This document shows, piece by piece, positions 52,309 through 62,813 of a stretch of DNA of 64,000 bases. The stretch is from Hyphomonadaceae bacterium. Its GTDB lineage: Bacteria > Pseudomonadota > Alphaproteobacteria > Caulobacterales > Aquidulcibacteraceae. Position 1 is the first letter of the stretch. Each line of letters opens with the position of its first letter. The notes beneath the pieces were generated by a model. The model made no database searches. It saw only the letters and a list, made by a program, of their open reading frames with translations, and had not been told where the DNA came from. Where the stretch lies: positions 1 to 64,000 of the forward strand of contig JAEUMT010000008.1 of NCBI GenBank assembly GCA_016791365.1. Reading direction: 5' to 3'. The translations under genes and the position numbers were made by a program.

Positions 52309-52923
52309 TTAATTGGCGCGGCGGAGCGAACCGCCAGACGAGAGGGAAACATCGCCGATGCCCGCGTTGCCATAGGCCAACACGCCGCCACCGCTTGAGG
52401 CGTCCACATCAAGGCGGCTTGTTGCGTAAACGCGCGCATCGGCGCCCGACGACACCTCGACCGACCCATTCTCGCAGCGAAGCTCTTGCGCATTGAGATC
52501 AGAGCCGCTCGAGGCCTCCGCTTCAAAGGACGAGCACGTTCCGCTCACGCGAAGGTCCGCGCCTGAGGAAGATGAGAGCGAAATGGCGCTGGCATTGAGT
52601 CCGGTTGCAACGAGATCCGAGCCGCTTGACGCCTCAAGCGCATCTACGCGCGGCAAGGTCACGCGAACGTTCGCGTTGCGGCCGCCGCGCCATGACCAAC
52701 CGCGCACGGGCTCGACGACAAGCGTGCCGCCTTCGACGCGCGTGGTGATGCGGGCGGCGTCGCGGCCTGTCACCTCGACCTGAAAGCCGCTGCCGACCGT
52801 AACCTGCACGTCCGTCCCTGCGCGGGCGGAAACCCGGGTAAAGCCCGAGACGTTGCGGGTTTCGGCGTGGGCGAGACCCGCCGACGCCAAAACCATGACC
52901 GAAGCCGCCAAAATCAGACGCAT
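52309..52923 (-). CDS. DUF2807 exported protein, SSG-ladder paralogue
   Basis: 204 residues: signal peptide (VMVLASAGLAHA) and DUF2807 domain. Rungs read ASSGSDLV, SSSGADLR, ASSGSDLN, VSSGADAR, ASSGGGVL, LSSGGSLR, so Ser-Ser-Gly fills the place of Met-Gly-Gly in the tandem partner. Divergent promoter shared with the esterase at 53037. Function unknown, likely envelope-exposed. Confidence 0.83.
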   Translation of the reverse strand: MRLILAASVMVLASAGLAHAETRNVSGFTRVSARAGTDVQVTVGSGFQVEVTGRDAARITTRVEGGTLVVEPVRGWSWRGGRNANVRVTLPRVDALEASSGSDLVATGLNASAISLSSSSGADLRVSGTCSSFEAEASSGSDLNAQELRCENGSVEVSSGADARVYATSRLDVDASSGGGVLAYGNAGIGDVSLSSGGSLRRAN

Positions 52924-53036
52924 GAAGCTCTCCCCGTGCCAGTTGCGGGCAAAATGACCCCGCCTTTGACTTGGGGGATGCGCCCCGGTCCGGATTTGGA
53001 TGCATCCGGATGAAGATCGCAGCCGTATGGTGACGG

Positions 53037-53885
53037 ATGCTCCGACGTTCGCTCCTGCTCGCTGCCCTTGCCGGCGCTTGTTCCCCCTCCCTGGGCGCGT
53101 TTAACGCGCTGGCGCCAAGGGATTCGGGCGGCCGCGCCGTGGCACGCGACGTCGCTTACGGAGACAGCCCCCGCCAGCGGCTCGACGTCTATGCTCCGGA
53201 CGGCGCCCATGACCGGCCTGTGATCGTGTTCATCTACGGCGGGTCGTGGAATTCGGGGTCCAAGAACGACTACGCCTTTGCCGGCGCGGCGCTCGCAGCA
53301 CAAGGGTTCGTCACGATTGTCCCCGACTATCGTCTGGTCCCAGACGTGCGTTTCCCTGAATTTCTTACCGATTGTGCTCGTGCGGTTCGTTGGGCCGGCG
53401 ATCACGCTGGCGAATACGGCGGCGATCCAACGCGCATCGTTCTGCTTGGCCATTCGGCGGGCGCTTACAATGCGATGATGCTCGGCCTAGATACGCAGTA
53501 TCTTCATGACGCGGGCGTGGATGCGACGCACATACGCGGCGTGGTTGGCCTGGCCGGTCCTTACGATTTCCTCCCCTTCGACGTTGACGCGACCCGCGAC
53601 GCATTCGGCCAAGCGCCCGATAGCGCGCTGACCCAGCCCGTGCATTTCGCGCGCGGAGATGCGCCGCCGCTCCTGTTGCTTTGGGGCGAAGCGGACACAA
53701 CCGTCGGACCACGCAATTTGGAAGGCTTAGCGCGGGCGACGCGCGCCGCGGGCGGACGGGTGGAGACGAAGACGTATCCCGGCGTGAATCACGTCGACAT
53801 CATGCTGGCGCTCTCGCGGCCTTTACGCGGGCGGGCGCCGACGCTTGGCGATGTTATCGGGTTCGCGACGCGCGTAACGTCCTAA
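53037..53885 (+). CDS. Alpha/beta hydrolase, esterase-like
   Basis: 282 residues. Signal LLLAALAGACS suggests a lipoprotein. Oxyanion motif FIYGGSWNSGS, nucleophile elbow LLGHSAGAYNA (Ser), acid in LLWGEADTTVG (Asp), and base in PGVNHVDIM (His). It resembles the BD-FAE and kynurenine-formamidase-like esterases. Substrate unknown. It overlaps the 3' end of the convergent TerB gene by 4 bases. Confidence 0.86.
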   Translation: MLRRSLLLAALAGACSPSLGAFNALAPRDSGGRAVARDVAYGDSPRQRLDVYAPDGAHDRPVIVFIYGGSWNSGSKNDYAFAGAALAAQGFVTIVPDYRLVPDVRFPEFLTDCARAVRWAGDHAGEYGGDPTRIVLLGHSAGAYNAMMLGLDTQYLHDAGVDATHIRGVVGLAGPYDFLPFDVDATRDAFGQAPDSALTQPVHFARGDAPPLLLLWGEADTTVGPRNLEGLARATRAAGGRVETKTYPGVNHVDIMLALSRPLRGRAPTLGDVIGFATRVTS

Positions 53886-54433
53886 GTGATGTTGCCGCGA
53901 ACGAAGCCGCGCAGCATTTCCGGTGCGCCCTGGCGGTCAAAGCCAATCGCCGCGGTGTAGTCCAGCAAAGCGCTGTGCTCGGACTCATCGAACTTTCCAT
54001 CCGCCACAAAGACGCTCATCAGCGCTTTCAGAAGCGCGACCTTCTGATCGCGCGTGAAAGCACGCGACCGGGCCGCCAGGAATGCGACGAGTTCATCCTT
54101 GCTGAGACGGGCCTTAGCGAAGCATTCCTCGACCTTCGCCGCCTCAAACGCCTCGCCGCCGATCTCGCGCATTGCGTACGTGATGGCGCGCTTTTCCTCA
54201 TCGTTCACGCGGCCGTCGATCTTCGCGGCGTTCACAAGCGCCTCCAGCGCATAGCCCGTGAAATCACCGCCCGTTGCGCTTTGGGTCTTGTTTGCGCGCA
54301 GACCACGGACGAACGCGCGCAGCGCGATCCACAGCGCGACCGCAACGATGACGACAAAAAGCGCAATCACAGTGCCGCCATGGTCTGGCGCGTCGGCGGA
54401 GACGGTGGTGGCGGCGGTCCCGAAGAAGAGCAT
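53882..54433 (-). CDS. TerB-like domain membrane protein
   Basis: 183 residues: one N-terminal membrane helix (GGTVIALFVVIVAVALWIAL), then a helical TerB-type domain (about 60-183: LVNAAKIDGRVNDEEKRAITYAMREI ... ALLKALMSVFVADGKFDESEHSALLDY, split over motifs). Two acidic DGxxxxxE sites are typical of the TerB/DjlA family. Function is not settled. It is convergent with the esterase. Confidence 0.8.
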   Translation of the reverse strand: MLFFGTAATTVSADAPDHGGTVIALFVVIVAVALWIALRAFVRGLRANKTQSATGGDFTGYALEALVNAAKIDGRVNDEEKRAITYAMREIGGEAFEAAKVEECFAKARLSKDELVAFLAARSRAFTRDQKVALLKALMSVFVADGKFDESEHSALLDYTAAIGFDRQGAPEMLRGFVRGNIT

Positions 54434-54488
54434 GCTTGCCTCCTCGCATGATCAGGCTTGGCTGTCGACGCCTTGCGCCAACCCAGGC

Positions 54489-56171
<1,683 letters not shown>

Positions 56172-56918
56172 TTATTGATCGGGGCCAGCGCGCTCGCGCC
56201 GTACGGCCGCCACTCCGTTATCAGAGTTGCTCGATTCGGTAGTCAGTTGAGGATCGCTCGTCAGATCGATGCCGGAGACCGAGCCATTTGCCCCGACGGC
56301 AGGTCGCTGCGCCGCCTGCGTACCCGCCGCCGGGGTTGTTGCCGGTGCGGAACGTTGCTGGGGTGTTGTCGCTGGCGCCGTGGTCCGTTGTTGAGTGGTC
56401 GCGCTTGCCGGCGTCGTTCGTTGCTGCGTTGACGCAGTTTGTGTGGGGCGGGTCTCGATCGGGCCCGCACGCGTCGTCGCGGCGGAAGGCGCCGGCGCCG
56501 TGTTCGTGCTGGCGGCGGCCTCACGCGGTCCGAGTGTCACGAGTTGCGTGCTGCTCGGCGCGCGGCCTTCGGTCGGATCGGGCGTTGTGGTTTCGGGGGC
56601 GGCCGGCTCGGTCGTTGTCGCCGGCGGCGTTGTGGTTTGCGGCGCTGATTGGGTGCTCGGCAGCAAATCCATGACCGAGCGGGTGTTCGTGCTCGCGGCG
56701 CCAGAGATCAGCGTCAGCGCCAGCGAGGTCACAATGAAGAAGCCGCCTGCAACCGAGGTCATCTTGGCGAGCGCATCCGCCGCGCCACGGCCGCTCATCA
56801 GCGCGCTTGCGCCGCCACCGCCCATACCGAGCGCCCCGCCTTCGGAGCGCTGCAACAGCACGAGGCCGATGAGGCATACGCAAACGAGCAAATGGATGCT
56901 GAGAACGACCAATTCCAT
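56172..56918 (-). CDS. secG: Preprotein translocase subunit SecG with a long C-terminal tail
   Basis: 248 residues, over twice the normal length. The first 83 or so are a standard SecG: helix 1 LVVLSIHLLVCVCLIGLVLLQ, RSEGGALGMGGGG, helix 2 GGFFIVTSLALTLISG. The remaining 165 residues are rich in Thr, Ala, Pro, Gln (TTTPPATTTEPAAPETTTPD, QQRTTPASATTQQRTT). Such tails are known, shorter, in other alphaproteobacteria. SecG aids SecYE-driven export. The tail would be cytoplasmic or periplasmic depending on SecG orientation. Sits between pyrG and tpiA. Confidence 0.92.
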   Translation of the reverse strand: MELVVLSIHLLVCVCLIGLVLLQRSEGGALGMGGGGASALMSGRGAADALAKMTSVAGGFFIVTSLALTLISGAASTNTRSVMDLLPSTQSAPQTTTPPATTTEPAAPETTTPDPTEGRAPSSTQLVTLGPREAAASTNTAPAPSAATTRAGPIETRPTQTASTQQRTTPASATTQQRTTAPATTPQQRSAPATTPAAGTQAAQRPAVGANGSVSGIDLTSDPQLTTESSNSDNGVAAVRRERAGPDQ

Positions 56919-57031
56919 GTGTCTGTCCGTCTCCCACCCGCCGCATCGGCTCGCGCCCTCACATGGGCGCGCGCGAAAGGGCGCTCAATAGCCGAGGCCG
57001 ATCTTAAACACCAGCCTGTTGCGGCGCATCC

Positions 57032-57787
57032 CTACGCCGCAGCCGGATGGCCTAAAATTATGGCCGAAAAGTCAGCGGCCTTCAGGCTCGCACGCCCAAC
57101 AAGGGCGCCGTCCACACCGTCAACGGCGAAAATCTCGCTTGCATTCTTCGGGTTGACCGAACCGCCATACAAAATGCGCATGTCGTTCGCCTGCCCGCCG
57201 AACTGGGCCGCCAGAGTTTCGCGGATGAGCGCATGCACTTCCGCGATTTCCGCCAATGTCGGGGTTGAACTGCCGCCGATCGCCCATACCGGTTCGTAGG
57301 CGACAACGAAGGCGCCCTGCCCGGGAACGCTGCCGCGCACCTGGCTGCTCACAATCTCCGCAACCCTGCCCGCGGAGCGCTCGGCCTGGGTTTCGCCCAC
57401 GCAAACGATCGGGGTGAGCCCTGCCTCAATCGCCGCCCCGGCCTTCTGGCGCACCAAAACGTCCGTTTCACCGTGAATTTGACGCCGCTCGGAGTGCCCC
57501 ACAATGACATACCGGGCGCCCGCATCGGCAAACATTGCGGCGCTGATTTCGCCCGTGCGGGCCGCATCGGCCGCGTTCGGGCTGCAGTCTTGGGCGCCGA
57601 TCAGGATGGGGCCGGCGCGGTTTTGCCAGGCCGCCGACTGGACGAACGCCGCCGGCGGGCAGATCAGGACGTCGATTTTGCTTCCGGCGGCGCCAATCGT
57701 TTCGGCTAGCGCACCGATTTCGGCCAAATCGGCCGCGCGGCCGTGCATTTTCCAGTTTCCAGCGATCAGCGGCTTTCGCGAGCCCAT
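57032..57787 (-). CDS. tpiA: Triosephosphate isomerase
   Basis: 251 residues. GNWKMHG with the active Lys, catalytic His in VGHSERRQIHGE, catalytic Glu in AYEPVWAIG, and the phosphate-binding YGGSVNPKNA. It interconverts DHAP and GAP. Divergent from ppiD. Confidence 0.97.
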   Translation of the reverse strand: MGSRKPLIAGNWKMHGRAADLAEIGALAETIGAAGSKIDVLICPPAAFVQSAAWQNRAGPILIGAQDCSPNAADAARTGEISAAMFADAGARYVIVGHSERRQIHGETDVLVRQKAGAAIEAGLTPIVCVGETQAERSAGRVAEIVSSQVRGSVPGQGAFVVAYEPVWAIGGSSTPTLAEIAEVHALIRETLAAQFGGQANDMRILYGGSVNPKNASEIFAVDGVDGALVGRASLKAADFSAIILGHPAAA

Positions 57788-57886
57788 ACTCTCACCCCTC
57801 GTTGCGCCGCTGCGGCGGCGTGCGGCAATTGCCCCGCTCCGGGGCGCTCTCTATGGTCCGCCGCCTCACGCATAACGGAACGCCTC

Positions 57887-59839
57887 ATGCTTCTGCAATT
57901 TCGGAATGTCACCCGCGGCTGGATCGCGACGATCATTATCGGCCTCATTGGCCTCGCGACCGTGCTCTTCCTCATTCCGAGCGATGGCCTGGGGTCGATC
58001 GGCAACAACGCCGTAGCGACGGTGGGCGGACGCAACATCACGCCGCCACAGCTGACCCGAGAATTGGAACTGACGCTCCAGGGTGAGCGCGCCAACGGCC
58101 AGAACATCTCGCAGCAGGATGCGATCGACGCCGGTCTGCATATGCGTTTGCTCGAAGGCATGATCAATCGCGTCGCGATGTATGTGTACGCCGAGAAGAT
58201 TGGCGTCAGCGCCAGCGACGCACAGGTCGCGCAACGCATCCGCGATATTCCCGCCGTACACAACGCCGTCACCGGCGAGTTCGACGAACAAGCTTACGCG
58301 TCCTTTCTCACGCAGATGCGCTATAGCCGTCCGGAATTCGAGCAAGACGTGCGCGGCGATCTTACGACCGCGATCTTGCTCCAATCTCTGATGGCTGGCG
58401 TCCGCGCGCCGAGCAGCTTCGGCGCACTGACCTACGCCTACGACGCCGAAACCCGCGTTGTATCCGTCGCGGAAGCGCCCGCGTCCGCCGCCGGCGCCAT
58501 TCCGGCGCCGACGGAAGCGCAGGTCCAGGCTTTCTACGAGGACAATCAGCAAAACCTGCGTCTGCCCGAATTTCGTGCGCTGACGCTGGTCTATGCCCGC
58601 GCCGCTGATTTCACCGCCCGGGTCGACGTTCCCGAGGCTCGTATTCGCGAAGAGTTCGACGCGCGCGCCCCATCACTCACCCAGCCCGAGCGCCGCACAT
58701 ACGTGCGCATCGCCGCCGCCAACGAAGCGCAAGCGACGGAAGCCGCCGGACGCATCAACCGCGGTGAAAGCGCCGCAGCCGTGGCGCAGGCGATGAGCCT
58801 GCAAGTGACGCGTGGTGAAAACCAGGCGCGTAGCGAAGTGCCGGATTCCTCCGCAGCCGCGGCTGTATTCGGCGCCCAGGTGCGCGGCCCCGCCGTGGTG
58901 GCGCGCGGTTCACTGTCGCCATTCATGGTTGTGCGTGTGGAATCGTCCACGCCGGCAGTGACGCCGAACTACGCGGAGCACCGCGATGAATTGCGCACCG
59001 CCATTGCCGCTGACGAAGCGACCGACCTCCTCAACACCGCTGTCACGACTTTTGAAGACGCGCGCGCGGGCGGCGCTTCGCTCGCGGATGCGGCGCGTCA
59101 GGCTGGTTTGCCGGTGGTGACCATTCCCGCCGTCGAAGCCGGCGGGCGCGATCAGCAAGGCAATGAAATCGCCCTGCTCGCGGGCCATGAAGACGTTATC
59201 AGCGCCGCTTTCCAAACGCAGGAAGGCGAAGCAACGGACTTCACCCCATCCGGCGACGCCGACGTCGTCGCTGGTGTTGATCGCATCATTCCCGAAAGCG
59301 TGCGTCCGCTCGCGGAAGTTCGCACCCAACTGGTTCAGGCTTGGACCGAGCGTGAGCGCGTCACGCGCCTGCGCGAGATTGCGGAGCAGATTGTTGCAGC
59401 TGTGAATGGCGGCCAGTCGCTTGCCGCTGCCGCCGCCGCCAATCGCGCACGCGTTGTGGTGTCGTCGCGGACGATCGATCGCCGCGGCGCTCTGCAAAGT
59501 CTGCCACAAGGATTGGCGGGTCAGATGTTCGCCGCCGCCGAAGGCGCCGCGGTCAACACCGTTCAGTCCGCGGGCGTGCTGGTGGCTGTTATCGAGCGTA
59601 TCAATCGTCCCGAGACGAGCGCCGATCCGCAGATCGTCGAGGCGACCCGCACTTATGCCGAGCGGCCGTGCCAGCAGGAGGCGCTGCAAGCCGGGGCGCC
59701 TCCGTTCTGCGGGCTTAGCACCAGCGTAGCGGAATCGCTGCAGGGTCAAATTCTCGCGCAGTCAAACCCGCGCCGCTACGAGCAGCGGATCGCAAGCATC
59801 TATCGCGCGTCGACAGAAACGCCCGAAGAAGGCCAATGA
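57887..59839 (+). CDS. ppiD: PpiD-like periplasmic chaperone / peptidyl-prolyl isomerase
   Basis: 650 residues. One N-terminal membrane anchor (VTRGWIATIIIGLIGLATVLFLI), then a SurA-N-like helical region (about 40-190: ITPPQLTRELELTLQGE) and two parvulin-like regions further on (about 230-410 and 440-580). I cannot show the isomerase active residues in each. It helps outer-membrane and exported proteins fold. The ATG at 57887 follows the tpiA-ppiD divergent promoter. The stop overlaps trpE (ATGA). Confidence 0.88.
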   Translation: MLLQFRNVTRGWIATIIIGLIGLATVLFLIPSDGLGSIGNNAVATVGGRNITPPQLTRELELTLQGERANGQNISQQDAIDAGLHMRLLEGMINRVAMYVYAEKIGVSASDAQVAQRIRDIPAVHNAVTGEFDEQAYASFLTQMRYSRPEFEQDVRGDLTTAILLQSLMAGVRAPSSFGALTYAYDAETRVVSVAEAPASAAGAIPAPTEAQVQAFYEDNQQNLRLPEFRALTLVYARAADFTARVDVPEARIREEFDARAPSLTQPERRTYVRIAAANEAQATEAAGRINRGESAAAVAQAMSLQVTRGENQARSEVPDSSAAAAVFGAQVRGPAVVARGSLSPFMVVRVESSTPAVTPNYAEHRDELRTAIAADEATDLLNTAVTTFEDARAGGASLADAARQAGLPVVTIPAVEAGGRDQQGNEIALLAGHEDVISAAFQTQEGEATDFTPSGDADVVAGVDRIIPESVRPLAEVRTQLVQAWTERERVTRLREIAEQIVAAVNGGQSLAAAAAANRARVVVSSRTIDRRGALQSLPQGLAGQMFAAAEGAAVNTVQSAGVLVAVIERINRPETSADPQIVEATRTYAERPCQQEALQAGAPPFCGLSTSVAESLQGQILAQSNPRRYEQRIASIYRASTETPEEGQ

Positions 59840-61383
59840 GTCAGGCGGAGCCAGCGCTGGAACCGGCGCTGGCCGCTTACACCGAAGCACACGCACGCGG
59901 TGGCGGCGTGGTCTGGATGAAGCGCGTCTCAGATCTGGAGACGCCTGTTTCGGCGATGTTGAAGCTTGGCGCCGATAAGCCCGGCTCTTTCCTGCTGGAA
60001 AGTGTGCAAGGCGGCGATTTTCGCGGGCGCTATTCGATCATCGGTCTCAAGCCTGATTTGGTTTGGCGGGTGCGCGACGGGCGCGCCGAAGCAAGCCGAG
60101 GTGGTTTTGCTGATCGCGCGTTCCGCCCGCAGCGCGATGCCCCGTTGAAGAGCCTACGCAAGCTGCTGGCGCGGTCGGCCTTGGATTTGCCGCCGCATCT
60201 GCCTCCGATGGCCGCAGGCCTCTTCGGGTATCTTGGCTACGACATCGTGCGTCTGGTGGAGAAGCTTCCTCCAACGGCCGCCGATCCGATCGGAACCCCG
60301 GAAGCGCTTCTCGTGCGGCCCACTGTTGTCGCCGTATTCGACAACGTCACGGGCGAGATCACGCTCATTACCCCGGCGCGCAAACGCGCGGGCCAATCCG
60401 CCGAAGCGGCGCACAACGCCGCGCGTGAGCGGCTTGAGCGCGTCTGGCGCGCCCTGGATCGCCCGCTATCAAAGAAACACGGCGCCGCCGCGCCACCGGA
60501 GACGGTCGAGCCCAAGTCGAACACAACGCCTGACGCCTATCGGGCGCTGGTGGGAACGTGCAAACAATATTGCCGCGCCGGTGATGTGTTTCAGGTGGTG
60601 CCGAGCCAGCGCTTTTCGGCGCCGCTAAGAGCGCCGCCCTTTGCGCTCTATCGCTCGCTAAGGCGGCTCAACCCTTCGCCTTTCCTCTATTACCTCAACT
60701 TCGCCGACTTTGCCGTTGTGGGTTCGAGTCCGGAGATCCTTGTGCGCAAGCGCGCCGACACGATCACCATCCGGCCGATCGCCGGCACGCGTCCGCGCGG
60801 TGAAACTCCAGCACATGATCATGCGCTCGAAGAAGAATTGCTTGCCGATCCAAAAGAGCGCGCCGAGCACCTCATGCTCGTTGATCTCGCCCGCAACGAT
60901 CTGGGGCGCGTTGCTGTGCGCGGCGCGAAGCCCGGATCAAATGCCGCCGCCGCAAGCGCAGGCTCGGCGCACGTGCGCGTGACCGAGGCGTTCACGATCG
61001 AACGCTACAGCCATGTGATGCACATCGTCTCCAATGTCGAAGGCGAACTCGCAGATGGACTGGGCGCGCTGGACGCCCTGCTCGCGGGCTTTCCGCACGG
61101 CACGGTGACAGGCGCGCCGAAAATTCGCGCGATGGAAATCATCAACGAAATCGAGCCCCACAAACGTGGCATCTATGCCGGCGGCGTCGGTTACTTTGGC
61201 GCGGGCGGCGACATGGACACCTGCATCGCGCTGCGCACCGCCGTGGTGAAGGACGGTATGCTTTACGTGCAAGCCGGCGGCGGCGTTGTGCTCGACAGCG
61301 ATCCGGAACTTGAGCTGCAGGAAACGCAACACAAGTCGCGCGCGTTGTTTCGCGCAGCCGGTGAAGCCTGGCGTTACGCGTAA
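59836..61383 (+). CDS. trpE: Anthranilate synthase component I
   Basis: 515 residues, the chorismate-using subunit. Feedback motif LLESVQGGDFRGRYSIIG near residue 55, then RPIAGTRPRGETP, LVDLARNDLGRVAVRG and GTVTGAPKIRAMEIINEIE. With TrpG it makes anthranilate; the LLES site suggests inhibition by tryptophan. It overlaps ppiD by 4 bases, so a stress chaperone and Trp synthesis share a transcript. Confidence 0.96.
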   Translation: MSQAEPALEPALAAYTEAHARGGGVVWMKRVSDLETPVSAMLKLGADKPGSFLLESVQGGDFRGRYSIIGLKPDLVWRVRDGRAEASRGGFADRAFRPQRDAPLKSLRKLLARSALDLPPHLPPMAAGLFGYLGYDIVRLVEKLPPTAADPIGTPEALLVRPTVVAVFDNVTGEITLITPARKRAGQSAEAAHNAARERLERVWRALDRPLSKKHGAAAPPETVEPKSNTTPDAYRALVGTCKQYCRAGDVFQVVPSQRFSAPLRAPPFALYRSLRRLNPSPFLYYLNFADFAVVGSSPEILVRKRADTITIRPIAGTRPRGETPAHDHALEEELLADPKERAEHLMLVDLARNDLGRVAVRGAKPGSNAAAASAGSAHVRVTEAFTIERYSHVMHIVSNVEGELADGLGALDALLAGFPHGTVTGAPKIRAMEIINEIEPHKRGIYAGGVGYFGAGGDMDTCIALRTAVVKDGMLYVQAGGGVVLDSDPELELQETQHKSRALFRAAGEAWRYA

Positions 61384-61506
61384 CGCTGGGTTCCGCACTT
61401 ACAGTCATTTAAGCGAAGTTCGGCGGCGCCGAAAAAGGCGCGCGTGCGTTGTCATGCGTGCTTTCAAGCCGGAACTTCCCTTCCGGCGTCCCTCGGAGAA
61501 AATCGT

Positions 61507-62064
61507 ATGAAGAAGCTTCTCATCGCGTCAGCGGCGACGGCTGCATTGGCGTTCGCTCTGCCGGCCTTCGCGCAGGTAACCGGCACGGTAACGGGCCAGA
61601 CCCAGGCGCAAGTGAATACGCGCTCGGTGACAGCGCCGGCCACGCAAGCCGCGGAGGAAACAACTCAGCGCGCCGAAGAGACCGCCAATGCCGCGACAGC
61701 GCCCCGCACCGTGACAGGCGAAGCAAGGGAGTCGACCGAAACGCCGGTAACGACAGCGCAAGCGGAAACCACGGGCACGGTTACGACGCCGTCAGCTGAA
61801 CCAGCCGTCAACGCCGCGAGCGAAACCGCGAGACAAGCAGCCGAGACCGCCGCCGACGCGGCGCCCGATGCGACAGTGAGCGCGCAAGCTCAAACCTCGA
61901 CGCAAGTTGAAGCGTCGCCCACTGGCGCCCGCGCCGGCACGCAGACCGCGGCGCAAGCTGCGGCAACTCTGCCGCAATCGGTGCAAGTCGCTGTCGCTGA
62001 CGGCCGCTACACGACGGATGATCTCAACCGCGCGCAATTGCAGGCGCTCGGCGGCGGTCGCTAA
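61507..62064 (+). CDS. Exported Ala/Thr/Gln-rich low-complexity protein
   Basis: 185 residues. Signal KKLLIASAATAALAFALPAFAQ, then over 120 residues rich in Ala, Thr, Gln and Glu without repeats of fixed length (TQAAEETTQRAEETANA). The ordered end is SVQVAVADGRYTTDDLNRAQLQALGGG. GGAG nine bases upstream supports ATG 61507 rather than 61444. A terminator follows. No family recognised. It sits inside the trp region but has its own terminator. Confidence 0.75.
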   Translation: MKKLLIASAATAALAFALPAFAQVTGTVTGQTQAQVNTRSVTAPATQAAEETTQRAEETANAATAPRTVTGEARESTETPVTTAQAETTGTVTTPSAEPAVNAASETARQAAETAADAAPDATVSAQAQTSTQVEASPTGARAGTQTAAQAAATLPQSVQVAVADGRYTTDDLNRAQLQALGGGR

Positions 62065-62088
62065 GACCTGAAATTCGCTTACAAGGAT

Positions 62089-62119
62089 GGCGGGACCGAA
62101 AGGTCCCGCCATTTCTTTT
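62089..62119 (+). terminator. Rho-independent terminator with GAAA tetraloop
   Basis: GGCGGGACC (62089-62097) and GGTCCCGCC (62102-62110) form a perfect 9-bp stem closed by GAAA, followed by ATTTCTTTT. It lies 25 bases after the stop of the low-complexity exported gene, so trpG needs a promoter of its own in 62120-62237. Confidence 0.93.
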
Positions 62120-62237
62120 GTTCCGGCGCTGCGCTACGCTCTCGCCGGCATGATCCTCTGGCTGGCCTCCGCACGATGGCGCGTTTGACGACGCTTTGAA
62201 CTTGCTCGTCGCAACGCTTGCCTGGAGGCCCGGCGCC

Positions 62238-62813
62238 ATGATCCTCGTTATCGATAATTATGACAGCTTTGTTTATAACCTCGTGCACTACGTCGAGGAC
62301 TTTGGCGTGCGCGCCGAAGTCGTTCGCAACGATGCGCTGACGGTGGCGGAGGTGTTGAAGAAGAAGCCTAAGGCAGTGATCCTCTCGCCTGGGCCCTGCA
62401 CGCCAAAGGAAGCTGGCATCTGCCTGGAGCTTATCGCGAAGGCGCCCGACGACCTGCCGATGTTCGGCGTTTGCCTGGGGCACCAGGCGATCGGTCACGC
62501 CTTCGGCGGCGATGTCGTCAGCGCGCGGGAGATCATGCACGGCAAAGTCTCTGAGGTAACCCATGTCAACCGGGGCCTCTTTCGCGGTCTCCCGTCGCCG
62601 TTCCGTGCGACGCGCTATCATTCACTTGCCGTGAAGCGCGCGACGTTCCCTGCTGACCTGAACATCGACGCCGAAACCGCCGATGGCGAAGTGATGGGGC
62701 TATCGCACAAGACGCGGCCGGTGTTTGGCGTTCAGTTTCACCCGGAGTCGATTGCGTCCGAACACGGTCACGCGCTCGTCGGCAACTTCCTCAACGCCGC
62801 AGGCTTGCGATGA
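62238..62813 (+). CDS. trpG: Anthranilate synthase component II (glutamine amidotransferase)
   Basis: 191 residues, class I glutaminase. Catalytic Cys79 in GVCLGHQAIG, His168 and Glu170 in VQFHPES, and ILSPGPCTP early on. Supplies ammonia to TrpE. GGAGG about 10 bases upstream supports ATG 62238. The stop overlaps the trpD start (ATGA). Confidence 0.96.
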   Translation: MILVIDNYDSFVYNLVHYVEDFGVRAEVVRNDALTVAEVLKKKPKAVILSPGPCTPKEAGICLELIAKAPDDLPMFGVCLGHQAIGHAFGGDVVSAREIMHGKVSEVTHVNRGLFRGLPSPFRATRYHSLAVKRATFPADLNIDAETADGEVMGLSHKTRPVFGVQFHPESIASEHGHALVGNFLNAAGLR

